Part shown: positions 7,689 to 20,481 of the stretch, one piece after another
Layout: every line of letters begins with the position of its first letter
Numbering within the stretch: the first letter of the stretch is position 1
Assembly: GCF_000633255.1 (NCBI RefSeq)
Contig: NZ_AYMJ01000002.1
Coordinates: 124,001-188,000 of the forward strand
Direction: 5' to 3'
Source of the DNA: Pseudomonas sp. H1h
GTDB taxonomy: Bacteria; Pseudomonadota; Gammaproteobacteria; Pseudomonadales; Pseudomonadaceae
Length of the DNA stretch: 64,000 nt
Program-made: the position numbers and the translations under genes
Notes under the pieces: generated by a model
Database searches by the model: none
The model's input: the letters and a program-made list of their open reading frames with translations, nothing else
Told to the model about the DNA's origin: nothing

Positions 7689-9002
7689 TCAGAATTCTTT
7701 GGCCGCCGCGTGGGCGAGCGGTTTTCTCGGCTGAAAGGTATAGCCCTGCTCGCCGTTGAGCACCTTGTTCGCGCGCTGCACATCGATGTCCTTTTCCCAG
7801 CGGGCAATGGCGACGGTGGCGACGCAGTTGCCGATCAGGTTGGTCAACGCCCGGCCGATGCCCATGAACCAGTCCACCGCCAGCACCAGCACCAGCCCGA
7901 CCACCGGGATCGCCGGAATCGCGGTCAGCGTCGCGGCGAGAATCACCAATGCCGAACCGGGAATGCCGTGGGCGCCCTTGGAGGTGATCAGCGACACCAG
8001 CAATATCGTCAACAGATCGGTCATCGCCAATGGCGTACCGGTGGCATTGGCGATGAACACAATGGCCAGGGTCAGGTAGATCGAAAAACCGTCGAGGTTG
8101 AACGAGTAGCCGGTGGGAATCACCAGCCCGACTGTCGAGCTGCCGATGCCCAGGTGTTCGAGTTTGCGCATGATCTGCGGCAGCACGGCGTCGGAGGAGG
8201 CGGTGCCCATGACGATCAGCAGTTCTTCGCGCAGATACTTGAGCAACGGCCACAGGCGCAGGCCGGAGGCACGCATCACCAGACCGAGGATCACACTGAC
8301 GAAGGCCATGCAGGTCAGGTAGAACAAGCCGACCAGACTGCCCAGGTGTTGCAGCGAGTCGAGGCCGTACTTGCTGGTGGTGAAAGCGATGGCGCCGAAC
8401 ACGCCGATCGGCGCCAGACGCACGATCATGCCCATGATCCGGAAGATCACGTGGCTCAGTTCGTTGATCAGGCGCGAGATCCCGGAAGCCGCTTCACCGA
8501 CCAGATTCAATGCACTGCCGAACAGCACCGAGAACAGCAGCACTTGCAGGATGTTGTTGTCGGCAAAGGCGCCGATCACCGAGGTCGGGATCAGGTCCAT
8601 CAGGAATTGCGTGGTGGTGTGCATGTGCTGGCCGCGCTCGGCGATGTCGCCCATGTCTGCGGCGGAAAGCTGCTCCAGATGGATATTCGCGCCGCTGCCG
8701 ATCCCGGTGCTGAAGGCGAAGACCAGACCGATCACCAGCGCGATGGTGGTCAGCACTTCAAAGTAGATCACCGACTTGAGGCCGATGCGCCCGACCTTCT
8801 TCAGGTCGCCGGCACCGCTGATACCGCTGACCACCACGCAGAACACGATCAGGCCGATAAGCATCTTGATCAGTTTGATGAAGCCGTCGCCGAGCGGTTT
8901 GAGCTGGGCCGAGTATTCAGGAAGGGTCAGCCCGCAGACGATGCCGAGCACCAGTCCGAGAACCACTTGGAGGAAGATTGAACGCGAGCACCATCTGAGC
9001 AT
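7689..9002 (-). CDS. dctA: DctA-family dicarboxylate:cation symporter
   Basis: 437 residues, a normal length for DctA (about 430-450). This inner-membrane carrier imports C4-dicarboxylates such as succinate, fumarate and malate with cations. Visible family motifs are the serine-rich reentrant loop GTASSDAVLPQIM (SSESVLP in the archetype) near residue 265, VGLVIPTGYSFNLDG near 295-310 and LVSLITSKGAHGIPGSA near 345. Eight to nine hydrophobic segments are evident. The usual DctB/DctD kinase pair is absent; two GntR regulators follow instead, so this may be a paralogue with a narrower substrate. AGGA lies 8 bases before the ATG. Confidence 0.92.
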   Translation of the reverse strand: MLRWCSRSIFLQVVLGLVLGIVCGLTLPEYSAQLKPLGDGFIKLIKMLIGLIVFCVVVSGISGAGDLKKVGRIGLKSVIYFEVLTTIALVIGLVFAFSTGIGSGANIHLEQLSAADMGDIAERGQHMHTTTQFLMDLIPTSVIGAFADNNILQVLLFSVLFGSALNLVGEAASGISRLINELSHVIFRIMGMIVRLAPIGVFGAIAFTTSKYGLDSLQHLGSLVGLFYLTCMAFVSVILGLVMRASGLRLWPLLKYLREELLIVMGTASSDAVLPQIMRKLEHLGIGSSTVGLVIPTGYSFNLDGFSIYLTLAIVFIANATGTPLAMTDLLTILLVSLITSKGAHGIPGSALVILAATLTAIPAIPVVGLVLVLAVDWFMGIGRALTNLIGNCVATVAIARWEKDIDVQRANKVLNGEQGYTFQPRKPLAHAAAKEF

Positions 9003-9070
9003 GGGAGGAATCCTGGTCGGTGTCCTGGCTGCCGTGTGCGGGGCACATCAGATTCAGGACTTAATTATTG

Positions 9071-9080
9071 TGGTCTTACC
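9071..9080. promoter_or_regulatory. Candidate GntR/FCD operator 1
   Basis: TGGTCTTACC fits the TGGTNNNACCA dyad used by FadR-type GntR proteins, 69 bases upstream of the dctA start. It is a short motif and would occur by chance sometimes, but two copies fall in the same 100 bases. Confidence 0.4.
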
Positions 9081-9156
9081 GGTATGTCCAGTGCAGGCGC
9101 AGTCTACGCTGGGGTTTTTCTGGAGTACAAGGGGAAAAAACAAAAATGGCATGACC

Positions 9157-9166
9157 GGTCTGACCA
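9157..9166. promoter_or_regulatory. Candidate GntR/FCD operator 2
   Basis: GGTCTGACCA contains the 9-base dyad GGTCTGACC, close to the E. coli FadR core TGGTCCGACCA. It lies about 155 bases before dctA. The flanking TGACCGGTCT string also recurs at 6911-6920, just before the second regulator's start, which could mean a shared site or coincidence. Confidence 0.4.
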
Positions 9167-9213
9167 GTGGTGCTCCTCTCAGTGATTGCGGGAAAGACGT
9201 TCGAAATGACGGA

Positions 9214-9240
9214 AGCCCGGCCATGCTCGCCGGGCTGTTT
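9214..9240 (+). terminator. Orphan rho-independent terminator-like hairpin
   Basis: AGCCCGGC (9214-9221) pairs with GCCGGGCT (9229-9236) and is followed by GTTTT on the plus strand. No plus-strand gene ends here: dctA upstream is on the other strand and the next gene is also minus. It may end an unseen small RNA transcribed across the dctA leader, or be a relic. Confidence 0.6.
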
Positions 9241-9270
9241 TGGTGCTGAGACTACTGGTTTTGAACCTGC

Positions 9271-9825
9271 TCAGTAGGGCACGTTGCGTTGCAGGATATT
9301 CAGTTTGAAGTCCAGAACACCTGCACTGCGATTGAAATCGGTGCGAACGAAAGTGCCCACTTTGGGATCGTGTTTATTGCGACTTTGCCCTGCGCACAGC
9401 AGAGCGCCGCCTCGGGTTTGTATTCTGACGCTGGGGGTATCCGTGTCGATCTGATCGAGGGTGATGATGTTGCCTTTGGCGTTCAGCAAGTTGAACGTGG
9501 TTTGATCTCCATCTTCGGTTGAATAAGCATTCAAGAAGTCTTTTTCTTCACGGCTGATGGTTCTGTAGTAATACGCGCCCGGTGTGAAAATGTAGAGGGT
9601 GTAATAGTCGTCTAGGCACCTGAAATAAAAGGTCAAGGCGTCGGGCGCTACATCGGGCTTGAGAAACAAATAGTGTGAAACATCTAAATGGTGGGAGAAG
9701 GCGAAGGCCTCGTAATCCGGGCGCGGAGTACTGATTGCCCTGCCATAGGTCAACTTCGGAAAGTGAGGGTAACCAAAACGAGTGCTAAGGGTTGCAGTAA
9801 AAGAATTTTCCTGGTCGGTGCTCAT
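9271..9825 (-). CDS. Uncharacterised protein, paralogue A of a tandem pair
   Basis: 184 residues, no signal peptide or membrane segment, rich in aromatic residues and likely beta strands. It shares with its upstream neighbour the pattern YFRCxDDYYxLYI (about 88-100), an ITLxxxxxDxxxVRIxxRGG stretch (about 135-155) and an FxLxIxxR end. The repeating F.L...I.L pattern resembles beta-trefoil proteins, but I would not assign a fold. The start at 9825 is chosen because translation from 9891 would cross a tandem-repeat spacer; the ribosome site is weak. No function is recognised. The DNA is less GC-rich than the flanks, which suggests acquisition. Confidence 0.75.
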   Translation of the reverse strand: MSTDQENSFTATLSTRFGYPHFPKLTYGRAISTPRPDYEAFAFSHHLDVSHYLFLKPDVAPDALTFYFRCLDDYYTLYIFTPGAYYYRTISREEKDFLNAYSTEDGDQTTFNLLNAKGNIITLDQIDTDTPSVRIQTRGGALLCAGQSRNKHDPKVGTFVRTDFNRSAGVLDFKLNILQRNVPY

Positions 9826-9866
9826 AAGTGTTTTCTTTTTTAAGGCGAATAGATAAGTCGCTTGGG

Positions 9867-9906
9867 CGCAAGTGTGCGCAAGTGTGCGCAAGCATTCGAA
9901 TGCTTG
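9867..9906. repeat. Tandem decamers and 18-bp perfect palindrome between the paralogues
   Basis: GCGCAAGTGT occurs at 9867-9876 and 9877-9886, then GCGCA begins a third copy that runs into the perfect palindrome CAAGCATTCGAATGCTTG (9889-9906). It fills most of the 86-bp gap between the two paralogous genes and could be a protein-binding site or transcript hairpin. Confidence 0.8.
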
Positions 9907-9911
9907 TGTTG

Positions 9912-10484
9912 TCAGATTTCGTCTGGATCACTGAGGAACGATGCGCTGCGTTCCATGATTCGCAGCGTGAACGGAATTCCGTCGTTATTGGTCCCGGCCA
10001 GGTAGCTGTAGGGGGCGCCTCGGCGACGAACGGCGCTGATCTGTTCGCCATTGCGTGCCTTGAGCCGAACCCGCTGGATATCATGGCCCATGTCCTCAAG
10101 AGTGATGGTCCGATTGTCCAGACTCAGCAGGCTGAAAGAGCTGGTGTCGGCGCCTGCCGGCAAGAAGGCACCCAGCACACCGGCGGCATCCTTGCTGATG
10201 CAATGGCCGGTATGAGTGGCGTGGGATCGGATGTAGAGGTGGTAATAGTCATCGGTGCAGCGGAAGTAAATGGTCATGGGTGGAGCATTTTTTACTTCCC
10301 CGTGCGGACGGCGACCCAGCAGATGAGCGTCATTGAATTTGCTGGAAGCTCCGGTATAAAAACCACCCGAAAAGGATGTGTCGGCGCGCAGGATTGATGT
10401 TTCATATAACGCCCCGAGGATATCCAGATCATGATGGTCAAGTTCCAGTGTTGCTATAAAGGATTTCTGCCTGTTTGTGGTCAT
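9912..10484 (-). CDS. Uncharacterised protein, paralogue B of a tandem pair
   Basis: 190 residues, soluble-looking, no signal peptide. The core YFRCTDDYYHLYI at about 73-85 and the later FSLLSLDNRTITLEDM and VRLKARNG segments match the neighbour at 9271-9825, so the two arose by duplication and then diverged strongly. AGGAAGAG precedes the ATG at a good distance, so this is probably the first gene of a two-gene transcript. No catalytic motif is visible. Candidates would be a carbohydrate-binding or inhibitor-like beta protein, but this is only a guess from strand pattern. Confidence 0.8.
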   Translation of the reverse strand: MTTNRQKSFIATLELDHHDLDILGALYETSILRADTSFSGGFYTGASSKFNDAHLLGRRPHGEVKNAPPMTIYFRCTDDYYHLYIRSHATHTGHCISKDAAGVLGAFLPAGADTSSFSLLSLDNRTITLEDMGHDIQRVRLKARNGEQISAVRRRGAPYSYLAGTNNDGIPFTLRIMERSASFLSDPDEI

Positions 10485-10700
10485 GAGCTCTTCCTTGAGT
10501 TCTGAGTGTTATGGTTTTAGTGATTGTTAAGAGACTGGTTTATGAGTTTTCCAGTTGTTACTGGGCTATTCATTTGTCTCGGGCAAACACTAACAACTAA
10601 GTTGGTTGATGGTCGTGTTTTTACTTGAGTTTTTGTTTCAAGTTTCAGGGGCAGAAAGTAATGATCCCGGAAGAGAGGGGGTATCGTATTCCAGCAGGCG
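10485..10700. other. AT-richer intergenic region, no gene seen
   Basis: About 215 bases between paralogue B and the glyA terminator, rich in T and G with TTTTAGTGATTGTT-like stretches. It must hold the promoter of the paralogue pair, reading leftward; I cannot pick a convincing -35/-10. No coding frame looks real. Confidence 0.6.
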
Positions 10701-10731
10701 AAAAAAAACCGGCCATCACTGGCCGGTTTTT
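10701..10731 (-). terminator. Terminator of glyA
   Basis: AAACCGGCCA pairs with TGGCCGGTTT around a short loop, with A8 on the plus strand giving a U8 tract for the leftward glyA transcript. It also has T5 on the other side, so it can act both ways. Confidence 0.9.
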
Positions 10732-10755
10732 CATGCTGCGGTTTTAGCGTCGCAA

Positions 10756-12009
10756 TTAAGCGCCGTAGACCGGCAGTTTCTTGCAGATGGCTTTGACTTT
10801 CTCACGAACGGCGTCGATCACCGCTTCGTTGTTCAGGTCAGCCAGGATGTCGCAGATCCAGCCAGCCAGCTCTTTGCACTCTGCTTGCTTGAAGCCGCGA
10901 GTGGTTACAGCCGGGGTACCGAAGCGCAGGCCGGAGGTGACGAACGGCGAGCGTGGATCGTTAGGCACGGAGTTCTTGTTCACGGTGATGAACGCTTTGC
11001 CCAGCGCGGCGTCGGCGTCTTTACCGGAGATGTCCTGTTTGATCAGCGACAGCAGGAACAGGTGGTTCTTGGTACCACCGGACACCACGTCGAAACCGCG
11101 CTCGATGAACACTTCGGCCATGGCCTGGGCATTCTTCACCACTTGTTCCTGGTAGGCCTTGAATTCAGGCTGCAGCGCTTCCTTGAAGCAGATCGCTTTA
11201 GCGGCGATCACGTGCTCCAGCGGGCCACCCTGGGCGCCCGGGAATACGGCGGAGTTCAGCTTCTTCTCGATCTCGGCGTTGGCGCGAGCCAGGATCAGAC
11301 CGCCACGTGGACCGCGCAGGGTTTTGTGAGTGGTGGTGGTGACCACGTCAGCGAAAGGCACCGGGTTCGGGTAGACGCCAGCGGCGACCAGACCGGCCAC
11401 GTGGGCCATGTCGACGAACAGGTAGGCGCCAACCTTGTCAGCGATTGCGCGAAAGCGCGGGAAGTCGAGGATCTGCGAGTAGGCAGAGAAACCGGCCACG
11501 ATCATTTTCGGCTTGTGTTCAACCGCCAGACGCTCGACTTCGTCGTAGTCGATCAGGCCGTTGGCGTCGATGCCGTACTGCACGGCGTTGTACAGCTTGC
11601 CGGAGGACGAAACGCTGGCGCCGTGGGTCAGGTGACCACCGTGGGCCAGGCTCATGCCCAGAATGGTGTCGCCACCTTGCAGCAGAGCCAGGTAAACCGC
11701 GGCGTTGGCTTGCGAACCGGCGTGTGGCTGAACGTTGGCGTAATCGGCGCCGAACAGCTCTTTGGCGCGGTCGATGGCCAGTTGCTCAACAACGTCGACG
11801 TACTCGCAACCACCGTAGTAGCGCTTGCCTGGGTAACCTTCGGCGTATTTGTTGGTCAGGACCGAGCCTTGAGCTTCCATCACCGCTGGGCTGGTGTAGT
11901 TTTCCGAAGCGATCAGCTCAATGTGTTCTTCCTGGCGCTGAGCTTCTTGCTCCATGGCGGCAAAAAGGTCGGCGTCGTACTTGGCAATAGTCAAATCACG
12001 GCTGAACAT
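10756..12009 (-). CDS. glyA: Serine hydroxymethyltransferase
   Basis: 417 residues, identical in length to E. coli GlyA. This PLP enzyme interconverts serine and glycine while charging tetrahydrofolate with a one-carbon unit in the cytoplasm. The PLP-lysine motif [14 protein letters not shown] is present near residue 225, with the N-terminal [10 protein letters not shown] signature. The start [11 protein letters not shown] at 12009 has GAGGA about 8 bases upstream; four extra codons are open before it. In P. aeruginosa a glyA copy lies beside morA, as here. Confidence 0.97.
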   Translation of the reverse strand: MFSRDLTIAKYDADLFAAMEQEAQRQEEHIELIASENYTSPAVMEAQGSVLTNKYAEGYPGKRYYGGCEYVDVVEQLAIDRAKELFGADYANVQPHAGSQANAAVYLALLQGGDTILGMSLAHGGHLTHGASVSSSGKLYNAVQYGIDANGLIDYDEVERLAVEHKPKMIVAGFSAYSQILDFPRFRAIADKVGAYLFVDMAHVAGLVAAGVYPNPVPFADVVTTTTHKTLRGPRGGLILARANAEIEKKLNSAVFPGAQGGPLEHVIAAKAICFKEALQPEFKAYQEQVVKNAQAMAEVFIERGFDVVSGGTKNHLFLLSLIKQDISGKDADAALGKAFITVNKNSVPNDPRSPFVTSGLRFGTPAVTTRGFKQAECKELAGWICDILADLNNEAVIDAVREKVKAICKKLPVYGA

Positions 12010-12140
12010 GGCGGTCCTCAAGGATCGGGGGCAGAAAAGGGGGGCATTCTAACCCAATGGGTTTTGGATGGCATATGAAACGACATCATGTCGCAGACAA
12101 GTGGCGTTCATGACAGATGTGCGGTGCTTTTGCCGGCCCA

Positions 12141-12232
12141 ATCGCCAGCAGGCTGGCTCCCACATTAATCGCGACAGCCTGCAAATTCCCTGACCGGCAT
12201 CAATCCTTGTGGGAGCCAGCCTGCTGGCGATG
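12141..12232. repeat. REPIN of a second REP family
   Basis: Arms with core ATCGCCAGCAGGCTGGCTCC (12141-12160) and its inverse (12209-12232). The arms differ from the GCGGGCTTGCTCGCG family found elsewhere in the window, so two REP families are interleaved here. The stretch 12010-12435 between glyA and morA holds only such repeats. Confidence 0.9.
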
Positions 12233-12270
12233 GCAGCGCCGCAGATTCTTCAGGCGTCGGTGCCGGTCCT

Positions 12271-12410
12271 TTCGCGAGCAAGCCCGCTCCCACACTCAAC
12301 CCGGTTTCTTCAGCAGAGATGCGGTCAACTGTGCAAGCAGGCCACTCCCATGATTACCTGGTTTCTTCAGGGCGATGCGGGCAACGGTGGGAGCGGGCTT
12401 GCTCGCGAAG
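12271..12410. repeat. REP pair with degenerate internal copy
   Basis: An inward REP at 12271-12294 and an inverted one at 12387-12410 enclose a decayed REP near 12330-12352 (GTGCAAGCAGGCCACTCCCA). The spacer GGTTTCTTCAG...GATGCGG...CAAC occurs twice, at about 12302 and 12360, so part of the unit was duplicated. Confidence 0.85.
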
Positions 12411-12435
12411 GCATCATGGGCAGCACCGCAAAAAC

Positions 12436-15400
12436 TCAGTCGAACATGAACAGCGCATCATTGCTGAACTGCGCCTCGAACCGGCTCGCCGGCATCGGCC
12501 GGCCGAACAGATAGCCCTGCACCTCATCGCAACCGTGCTCGCGCAGGAAGTCCAGTTGTTCATGGGTTTCCACGCCCTCGGCGATCACCGCCAGGTTCAG
12601 GCTGTGGGCCATGGCGATGATCGCGCGTGCGATCTGCGCGTCCTGCTCGCCGGACGGCAGGCCGTCGACGAAGGTGCGGTCGATTTTCAGCACGTCGATC
12701 GGGAACTGCTTGAGGTAGTTCAGCGACGAGTAACCGGTGCCGAAGTCATCAACTGCGATGCTCAGGCCAAGGTTCTTCAGCCCGGCGAGAATCTGCATCG
12801 CCTCGCTGACTTCGCGCATCAGGATACTTTCGGTCAGTTCCAGCTCCAGGCATGCCGGCGGCAGGCCGGTTTCCTTGAGGATCGTGGCGATGCGCGTACC
12901 GAGCTGACCGTCGGAGAACTGCCGCGCCGAAATGTTCACCGACACCTTGGGAACGCGCACCCGGTTCTGATGCCAGGTCTTGAGCTGGCGGCAGGCTTCA
13001 CTGATCACCCAGTCGCCGACATCCACCACCAGGCCGAGTTCTTCCAGCACCGGAATGAAATCCCCTGGCGGCACCAAACCGCGACGCGGATGACGCCAGC
13101 GCAGCAGCGCTTCGGCGCCGGTCAGGCGTTTGCCGTCACCGCTGAATTGCGGCTGGTAGTACAGGACGAATTCGTTCTGCTCCAGCGCGTGGCGCAAGTC
13201 GCTTTCGAGCTCCAGACGCTCCAGCGCACTGGCGTTCATATCGGCCTGATAGAACTGGAAGTTGTTCTTGCCACGCTCCTTGGCGTGGTACATCGCGGTG
13301 TCGGCGTTCTTCATCAACTGGCTGAGTTCGTTGCCGTCCTGTGGGCTCAGGGCGATGCCGATACTGGCGGTAACGAAGAACTCGCGGCCTTCGAGCACGA
13401 ACGGTTTGACCAGGCTGGCGAGAATCTGCTCGGCCACATGAATCGCCCGGTTCAGCGCCAGTTCGCGGCTGGAGCGGTGTTGCAGGAGCAGCGTGAACTC
13501 GTCGCCGCCCATGCGCGCCACGGTGTCGTCATCGTCGACACAGGCCAGCAGGCGCGTGGCCATGTCCTTGAGCATGCGGTCGCCGGCGGCGTGGCCGAGG
13601 GAGTCGTTGATCGGTTTGAAACGGTCCAGATCGAGGAACATCAGTACCACCCACGACTTCTGCCGCTCGGCCGATTGCAGCGCAGTGTGCAGGCGATCCT
13701 GGAACAGCGTGCGGTTCGGCAGGTGGGTCAGGGCGTCGTAGTAGGCGAGGCGGTGGATGCGTTGCTCGCTGGCCTTGCGCTCGCTGATGTCGCTGAAGAA
13801 GCACACGTAACTGGCCAGATCGCCTTCATCGTCGAGCACCGCGGTGATGCCGACCCACGCCGGGTAGTGCTCGCCGTTGCGCCGCTTGAGCCAGACTTCG
13901 CCTTCCCAGGTGCTGTGCTGATGCAGTTGCTTGAGCACGTAGCGCAAGTGCGCGTCCTGTTGCTCGTCGACGGTGAGCATGTTCGGTAACTGGTCGAGGA
14001 CTTCGCTCACCGCGTAACCGCTGACCCGACTGAACGCCTCGTTGGCCTGGACGATGTAACCGGCCGGGTCGGTGATCAGAATCGCCGAGGTCGAGTGCTC
14101 GAAAACCGTGGCGGCCATGCGCAGGTCTTTCTCGGCACGGCGCTGCTGGCTGATATCGCGACCGACACCGAGCACACCTTCGAACGCACCGTGCTCGTCC
14201 CACACCAGCACCAGACGCAGCTCGATCGGGATCTTGCGGCCATCGGCGCGCAGGCAGTCGAACAGGAACAGTTGTGTCTGTACCTGACTGCGCAACAAGG
14301 CCAGTTGCTCGGGTTTGTCCAGTGCCTTGCTGACCCGGTCCATCAGGGTGTAGATGCCGGATAGCTGCTGCGGGTTGGCGATGGTCGACTGCCAGCCATT
14401 CTGGAAAATCCACTCGGCGTCGTAACCCAGCACCGCTTGCACCGAGGGGCTGACGTAGTTCAGCGACAGTTTGCTGTCGGTGGAGAAAATCACGTCGCTG
14501 ATGCTTTCGGCGAGCATCCGGTAGCGCTGTTCACTGTCGCGCAGCGATTCGCTGGCTTCGATCTGCTCGGTGATGTCCTTGGCCACGCCGATGATCCGCG
14601 TGACCTGATCGTGCTTGTCCCGGGCCAGCGCCTGCTCACGGATGTCGAAGCGCCGCCACTTGCCGTCGCGATGGCGGAAGCGCAACTGGCATTGCAGCAA
14701 CTGGCTGTAACCGGCGTGACGCTGCATCTGCCGCGAGCGGTGGTAATAGTCGGCGTCTTCCGGGTGCAGGAGGATTTCCCAGAAATACTCGCCCATCTGG
14801 TGCAGTTCGGTGCGGTTGTAACCGAGGGTCTGGCCCAAGTGGTGGTTGCTGAAAATCATCCGCTGGCTGATCACGTCCTGCACGTACAGATGATCCGGCA
14901 CGGTACGCACCACGTCCGACCAGAAGCCTTCGCGCTCCAGCAACGACAGCTCGATCAGCTTGCGGCTGGTGATGTCGTTGATGCTGAGGATCACAGCCTT
15001 GTAGTCGTGCTGCTCCTGCGGCAGGCGCAGCACCAGCCACAGGTGCTGGTCGCGACCGTTGATGTCTGGCAGCCTGATTTCCAGTTCCAGCTGCTTTTGC
15101 TGCTGCAGAACGGCGTCGAGCACCTGGTTGCCGATAGCGCATTGGTGGTGCGGTTGACCGTCGATCAGCAGTTGCCAGGCGTGCTCGCAGGAATTGACGT
15201 TGAGCAGTTGCAGCGCCACCTGGTTGACCTCGGTGACGCGCAGCTCTTGCAGCAGTTGCTGGCGCTGGGCCGGTTGGTCGAGCCAGGCCTTGAGCTGGTC
15301 GCTGGTCTGGATCTGCGCCTTGTCGAACACCTGCTTGAGGCCGGACAGGTCGAGCACGCACAACGCCACGCCGGTGCCTTCGAAAATATCCTGATAGCGC

Positions 15401-16284
15401 CGGCGGCCTTCGTGCAACTGACGCTGACGGCGGCGCATGTTGAGCAGGGCGATCACCGGCAGCAACGAGAACGCCAGGCCCAGCAAACATTTGCCGATGA
15501 ACGCCGGCAGCAGTTCTTCGAGTACGCGCTGGCGGTCGAACAACCCGCGCAACTGCCAGTCGCTGCTGCTCAGGGGCACGGTCAGCACGGTGTTGGCCAT
15601 GTCGTCCGGGCTCAGCACGCCAGGCCTGGCCGCAGGCAGTGCTTCGTCGCGACTGATGATCTGATGGTTGAGGCGGTTTTCCACCAGCCACAACGGGCGG
15701 ATGCCGGTCTCGCCCTGTTTGGTCAGTGAGTCGAAGAAGGTCGGGGTCAGGCGCAACGCCCAGTAGCCGCGCGTGTTGCCACTGGCCTGATGCAATAACA
15801 GATGCACCACCGAACCGTCGTCGGCGTTGCTGAAGTAATGCGCCTGGGCGCGGCTGCGGCGAACCAGTTCGCTGAGGTAGTCGGCGTCGTGGCTGTCACC
15901 GGCACTGTCGCTGATGATTTTCCCGGAGGGGCTGAGCAGGGCCAGGCTGCGCAGGTCCGGCAGCGATTGTTGGAGCTTGCGCAGCAGTGCCTGCTGTTCG
16001 TCGGACGACTGTGGCTGTTCGACGATCGGTAGCAGGTTGAGGGCGATTTGCGCATTCAGCGACATGTTCAGGCTGACCTGCGAGGCGAGGTCGGCGGTGT
16101 AGTCGATGGTGTACTGGCGCTGGTTTTTCTGGGTTTCGCGCAGTTGATCGAGCAGTTGCCAGAACAGCAGTGCCAGCAACAACAGCACGAGGGTCGCCAG
16201 TGCGCCTTTCAATGTTCCGCGCAGGGGCGAGCCGGGCGCCGGTTGGGTGCTGCTCACAGAGGCTGGCGGAGTGACATTGGACAA
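12436..16284 (-). CDS. morA: Membrane PAS-GGDEF-EAL protein MorA
   Basis: 1282 residues. TM helices at about 26-46 and 258-283 frame a periplasmic sensor; several PAS/PAC domains follow (about 290-850), then a diguanylate cyclase with intact MGGDEF near 925 and a phosphodiesterase with EALLRW near 1055, [15 protein letters not shown] and AEGVET. Both active sites look intact. The RxxD inhibitory site before GGDEF is replaced by acidic residues, so product inhibition is probably absent. MorA controls flagellar timing, biofilm and protease secretion in Pseudomonas. The identification rests on architecture and the glyA neighbour known from PAO1. Start TTG at 16284 has AGGA 10 bases upstream; it gives MSNVTPP. 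Confidence 0.92.
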   Translation of the reverse strand: MSNVTPPASVSSTQPAPGSPLRGTLKGALATLVLLLLALLFWQLLDQLRETQKNQRQYTIDYTADLASQVSLNMSLNAQIALNLLPIVEQPQSSDEQQALLRKLQQSLPDLRSLALLSPSGKIISDSAGDSHDADYLSELVRRSRAQAHYFSNADDGSVVHLLLHQASGNTRGYWALRLTPTFFDSLTKQGETGIRPLWLVENRLNHQIISRDEALPAARPGVLSPDDMANTVLTVPLSSSDWQLRGLFDRQRVLEELLPAFIGKCLLGLAFSLLPVIALLNMRRRQRQLHEGRRRYQDIFEGTGVALCVLDLSGLKQVFDKAQIQTSDQLKAWLDQPAQRQQLLQELRVTEVNQVALQLLNVNSCEHAWQLLIDGQPHHQCAIGNQVLDAVLQQQKQLELEIRLPDINGRDQHLWLVLRLPQEQHDYKAVILSINDITSRKLIELSLLEREGFWSDVVRTVPDHLYVQDVISQRMIFSNHHLGQTLGYNRTELHQMGEYFWEILLHPEDADYYHRSRQMQRHAGYSQLLQCQLRFRHRDGKWRRFDIREQALARDKHDQVTRIIGVAKDITEQIEASESLRDSEQRYRMLAESISDVIFSTDSKLSLNYVSPSVQAVLGYDAEWIFQNGWQSTIANPQQLSGIYTLMDRVSKALDKPEQLALLRSQVQTQLFLFDCLRADGRKIPIELRLVLVWDEHGAFEGVLGVGRDISQQRRAEKDLRMAATVFEHSTSAILITDPAGYIVQANEAFSRVSGYAVSEVLDQLPNMLTVDEQQDAHLRYVLKQLHQHSTWEGEVWLKRRNGEHYPAWVGITAVLDDEGDLASYVCFFSDISERKASEQRIHRLAYYDALTHLPNRTLFQDRLHTALQSAERQKSWVVLMFLDLDRFKPINDSLGHAAGDRMLKDMATRLLACVDDDDTVARMGGDEFTLLLQHRSSRELALNRAIHVAEQILASLVKPFVLEGREFFVTASIGIALSPQDGNELSQLMKNADTAMYHAKERGKNNFQFYQADMNASALERLELESDLRHALEQNEFVLYYQPQFSGDGKRLTGAEALLRWRHPRRGLVPPGDFIPVLEELGLVVDVGDWVISEACRQLKTWHQNRVRVPKVSVNISARQFSDGQLGTRIATILKETGLPPACLELELTESILMREVSEAMQILAGLKNLGLSIAVDDFGTGYSSLNYLKQFPIDVLKIDRTFVDGLPSGEQDAQIARAIIAMAHSLNLAVIAEGVETHEQLDFLREHGCDEVQGYLFGRPMPASRFEAQFSNDALFMFD

Positions 16285-16570
16285 GCTGTAATCCTGCGGT
16301 TTGGCTGGACTGGCGCGACGTGCACTATAAGCCGGACGCCCGAAGGGCGGCTAGCATGCCTTGAGTTGTGGCGAAGTGCCAGCCCCACTCGGCTGGACTG
16401 CCACCGGTCATTCAGGTAGCTTTGCCGGTTACGCGGGAGCGTTCCAGCTCCTAGAATCAGACTTTTTTCAGCGCGCACGCATTGATCACCATTAAGTGAA
16501 CGACGCGCATGGTCTGGCCGGGCATCGCCTGCGCTCCAATCATTCATCTGTCACTGACCCAAGGTTCTCC

Positions 16571-18235
<1,665 letters not shown>

Positions 18236-18252
18236 TTCGGGTTGGTGGCATG

Positions 18253-18285
18253 AAAAAACGGAGCCTACGGGTTCCGTTTTTTTTT
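18253..18285 (+). terminator. Terminator of ettA
   Basis: AACGGAGCC and GGTTCCGTT pair around a TACG-type loop, followed by nine T residues. A second GC-rich dyad, GAAGGCCG/CGGCCTTC at 18299-18319, follows directly and merges into a REP. Confidence 0.93.
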
Positions 18286-18316
18286 GCGTTTTTTTCAGGA
18301 AGGCCGAGGTGCGGCC

Positions 18317-18385
18317 TTCGCGAGCAAGCCCGCTCCCACATTTGAAATGCTCCCCTGTGTAGGCGTGAGCCTGCTCGCGATAGTG
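18317..18385. repeat. Two REPs of different types
   Basis: A GCGGGCTTGCTCGCGA-type REP (18317-18340, inverted) is followed by a GTGAGCCTGCTCGCGA-type REP (about 18361-18382), so this is a mixed pair between ettA and gdhA. Confidence 0.85.
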
Positions 18386-18436
18386 GTGTAACTGTTGGTG
18401 CAAGCCTTGGATCTGCACTCCCTGTTCAGGTGCAAA

Positions 18437-18462
18437 AAATCCCGAAAAAGGGTCGGGATTTA
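18437..18462. other. Hairpin upstream of gdhA
   Basis: AAATCCCGA (18438-18445 region) pairs with TCGGGATTT (18453-18461) around a purine loop, about 120 bases before gdhA. It has A residues before and T residues after, so it may be a weak bidirectional terminator isolating gdhA from upstream transcription. Confidence 0.65.
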
Positions 18463-18489
18463 TATCCTGTGCACCATTTAATTTCATAA

Positions 18490-20411
<1,922 letters not shown>

Positions 20412-20481
20412 GGTGTCCTCCTGTTATAGGAATTGGTCCATGGTCGCCGACGTTTGGTTTCACTGGATGTCTGGAAGCGAC

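Noticed and set aside
12141..12410. CRISPR-like array
   Set aside because: Repeats are few, palindromic, of two types and irregularly spaced, with no cas genes; they are REP elements.
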